From: Streptomyces sp. CB01881
Lineage (GTDB): Bacteria; Actinomycetota; Actinomycetes; Streptomycetales; Streptomycetaceae
Direction of reading: 5' to 3'
Assembly (NCBI RefSeq): GCF_002953255.1
Contig: NZ_CP026498.1
Coordinates: 4,754,313 to 4,818,312, forward strand
Length of the DNA stretch: 64,000 nucleotides
Shown: positions 62,781 through 64,000 of the stretch, one piece after another
How positions within the stretch are numbered: position 1 is the stretch's first letter
How the letters are laid out: every line of letters begins with the position of its first letter
The notes under the pieces: generated by a model
The model's database searches: none
What the model saw: only the letters and a program-made list of their open reading frames with translations
Told to the model about the DNA's origin: nothing
Position numbers and translations under genes: made by a program

Positions 62781-63863
62781 GTGATCGCCGCCGTTCTCAT
62801 CGCCTCCGCCGCCGTCGCCACGCCCGTCGCCGGCGCCCTGGGTCACCGCCGCCTCAAGCAGGCCGCCGGCGCCCGCCTCCTGCGGATCGACACGCCGAAC
62901 GGCATCGACGAGCAGGGCTTCGTCCGCATCGGCGGCATCGAGCAGTGGATCTCCGTCCGCGGCGAGGACCGCGACAACCCGGTGATGCTGGAGATCCACG
63001 GCGGGCCCGGCGCCTCCAACGCGATCTACGGACCGCGCACCCGGGCCTGGGAGAAGCACTTCACCGTCGTCCGCTGGGACATGCGCGGCACCGGCAAGAC
63101 CCTCGGCCGCTCCGGCGCCGACGGCCAGGGCGAACTGAGCTTCGCCCGGATGTACGCGGACGCCGTCGAGGTCACCGACCATGTGCGCACCCGGCTCGGC
63201 GTCGACCAGGTCGTCCTGGTCGCCAACTCCTTCGGCAGCACCTTCGGACTGCGCCTGGCCCGCCAGTACCCCGACCGCTACAGCGCCTACGTCGGCACCG
63301 ACCAGAACATCCACGACGCCGGCCGCGACACCACCGACCACCTCGCCCTGCTGGCCCGACTGCACGCCGCCGGCAAGCGCAAGGAGATCGCCGCCGTCGA
63401 GGAGATCGGCCCCGACCCGCGGACCTGGACCGCCGAGCAGCACGGCGCCTACTCCAAGATCGTCGCCACCACCGACCCGCTGACCTTCCGGACCATGAAG
63501 TCCGTGGTCATGAAGTCGCTCTGGCTCTCCCCGCTGCACACCCTCGGCGAGCTGGGCACCCTCGGCAAGGGCATGAAGCTCTCCGAGCAGATCCTCCCCG
63601 CCACCGCAGGCTTCGACGACTGGGCCGACGGCACCTGCTTCGACCTGCCGTTCTTCGTCTTCCAGGGCGACCAGGACGTCCTCACCCCGACCGACCGCGC
63701 GAAGCGCTTCCACGACGACGTCCAGGCCCCGGTCAAGGACTTCGCCCTCATCGAGGACGCCGCCCACTTCGCGTCGTTCCGCCGCCCCGACCGGTTCCTC
63801 GACCTGATGCTGACCAAGGTGCGGCCGGTCGTCACCGGTGGCCTCCGGGCCTCCTGCCGGTGA
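62781..63863 (+). CDS. Alpha/beta hydrolase, prolyl-aminopeptidase-like
   Basis: 360 residues from a GTG at 62781 after GGGGAGT. One N-terminal hydrophobic segment (VIAAVLIASAAVATPVAGAL) may anchor it. The domain has MLEIHGGPGASNAIYGPRTR (HGGPG oxyanion motif of prolyl iminopeptidases), VRWDMRGTGKTLG, LVANSFGSTFGLRLA (nucleophile Ser; the usual Gly before x-S-x-G is Ala), FQGDQDVLTPTDRAK (Asp) and IEDAAHFASF (His). Family members are hydrolases of small peptides, lactones or drugs; controlled by the divergent TetR protein, so the substrate may be its inducer. Confidence 0.9.
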   Translation: MIAAVLIASAAVATPVAGALGHRRLKQAAGARLLRIDTPNGIDEQGFVRIGGIEQWISVRGEDRDNPVMLEIHGGPGASNAIYGPRTRAWEKHFTVVRWDMRGTGKTLGRSGADGQGELSFARMYADAVEVTDHVRTRLGVDQVVLVANSFGSTFGLRLARQYPDRYSAYVGTDQNIHDAGRDTTDHLALLARLHAAGKRKEIAAVEEIGPDPRTWTAEQHGAYSKIVATTDPLTFRTMKSVVMKSLWLSPLHTLGELGTLGKGMKLSEQILPATAGFDDWADGTCFDLPFFVFQGDQDVLTPTDRAKRFHDDVQAPVKDFALIEDAAHFASFRRPDRFLDLMLTKVRPVVTGGLRASCR

Positions 63864-63866
63864 ACG

Positions 63867-63903
63867 CCGATGCCCCGGCCACGACGGGCGGACGGGGCAT
63901 CGG
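63867..63903 (+). terminator. Terminator of the hydrolase gene
   Basis: An 11-bp perfect stem (63867-63877 with 63893-63903) and a 15-base loop, three bases past the stop. The remaining 97 bases of the window show nothing recognisable. Confidence 0.75.
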
Positions 63904-64000
63904 GTCGGCGCGGACGCCGGACCTTCTGCGGTGCGGGCGCCGGACCGCCTGCGGTGCGGGCACCCACAGGCGGGGCTAGCGTGGAAACGGCCCTTGCGGC

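Overview
The DNA is very GC-rich, with strong third-position GC bias, GTG starts, stop/start overlaps of the ATGA and GTGA type, and many long GC-rich terminator hairpins. Gene content is that of a filamentous actinomycete of the Streptomycetaceae: a crotonyl-CoA carboxylase/reductase (Ccr) cluster, streptomycete-type cobalamin operon, CelD/Wzz/MurJ glycan operon and SCO0854-type RING protein. The Ccr keeps Asn81, Phe170, Glu171 and His365 in exactly the Kitasatospora setae numbering, so Kitasatospora or a close relative is my best guess. No rRNA, tRNA or CRISPR array was seen.

Layout. 1-2000: 5' part of an ABC-F ATPase gene and a membrane-anchored propeller protein. 2300-13650: a glycan assembly operon on the minus strand (two glycosyltransferases, polyprenyl glycosylphosphotransferase, O-antigen-ligase-like polymerase, MurJ/Wzx-like flippase, NodB deacetylase, Wzz-like chain-length protein, CelD-like acetyltransferase), faced by a secreted GH26 glycoside hydrolase. 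13700-15600: a SRPBCC protein, then a small graveyard with an IS5-family remnant, a STAS pseudogene cut by it and a frameshifted trypsin-like protease fragment. 15600-22400: an island of secreted proteins: a seven-bladed Vgb/NHL propeller, three proteins that resemble the Firmicutes WxL/DUF916 cell-surface system, and a secreted SUMF1/FGE-fold protein. 22600-25700: a decayed ABC-2 transporter locus in which the ATPase has lost Walker B in frame, one permease is cut to its C-terminus, and the divergent HxlR-peroxiredoxin fusion has lost its N-terminus. 25700-34400: HipA-like kinase, small membrane protein, subtilisin-type protease, a FluG-like pair (amidohydrolase and glutamine-synthetase-like enzyme) and a RING plus TerD-like protein.

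35000-44600 is the ethylmalonyl-CoA pathway: fused 3-hydroxyacyl-CoA dehydrogenase, TetR regulator, then ccr-ecm-mcl-mch-mcd, converting acetoacetyl/crotonyl-CoA units through ethylmalonyl-CoA, methylsuccinyl-CoA and mesaconyl-CoA to glyoxylate and propionyl-CoA. 45100-46700: phosphatidylserine decarboxylase and synthase. 46800-50700: three minus-strand genes (unknown conserved protein, alpha/beta hydrolase, HTH regulator). 50900-57800: a cobalamin-riboswitch-controlled operon cobD-cobQ-chlI/D-cobO-cobB, which makes the cofactor needed by Ecm about 10 kb away. 58000-64000: M6-type metalloprotease, OsmC, a D-Ala-D-Ala carboxypeptidase, and a divergent TetR/alpha-beta hydrolase pair with a clear palindromic operator.

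The most interesting items are the WxL/DUF916-like module at 17171-20370, the RING-TerD protein at 31687-34371, the eroded ABC/HxlR locus at 22614-25703, and a compact hairpin array at 34901-35007 that looks like an IS200/IS605 right end or other structured RNA.
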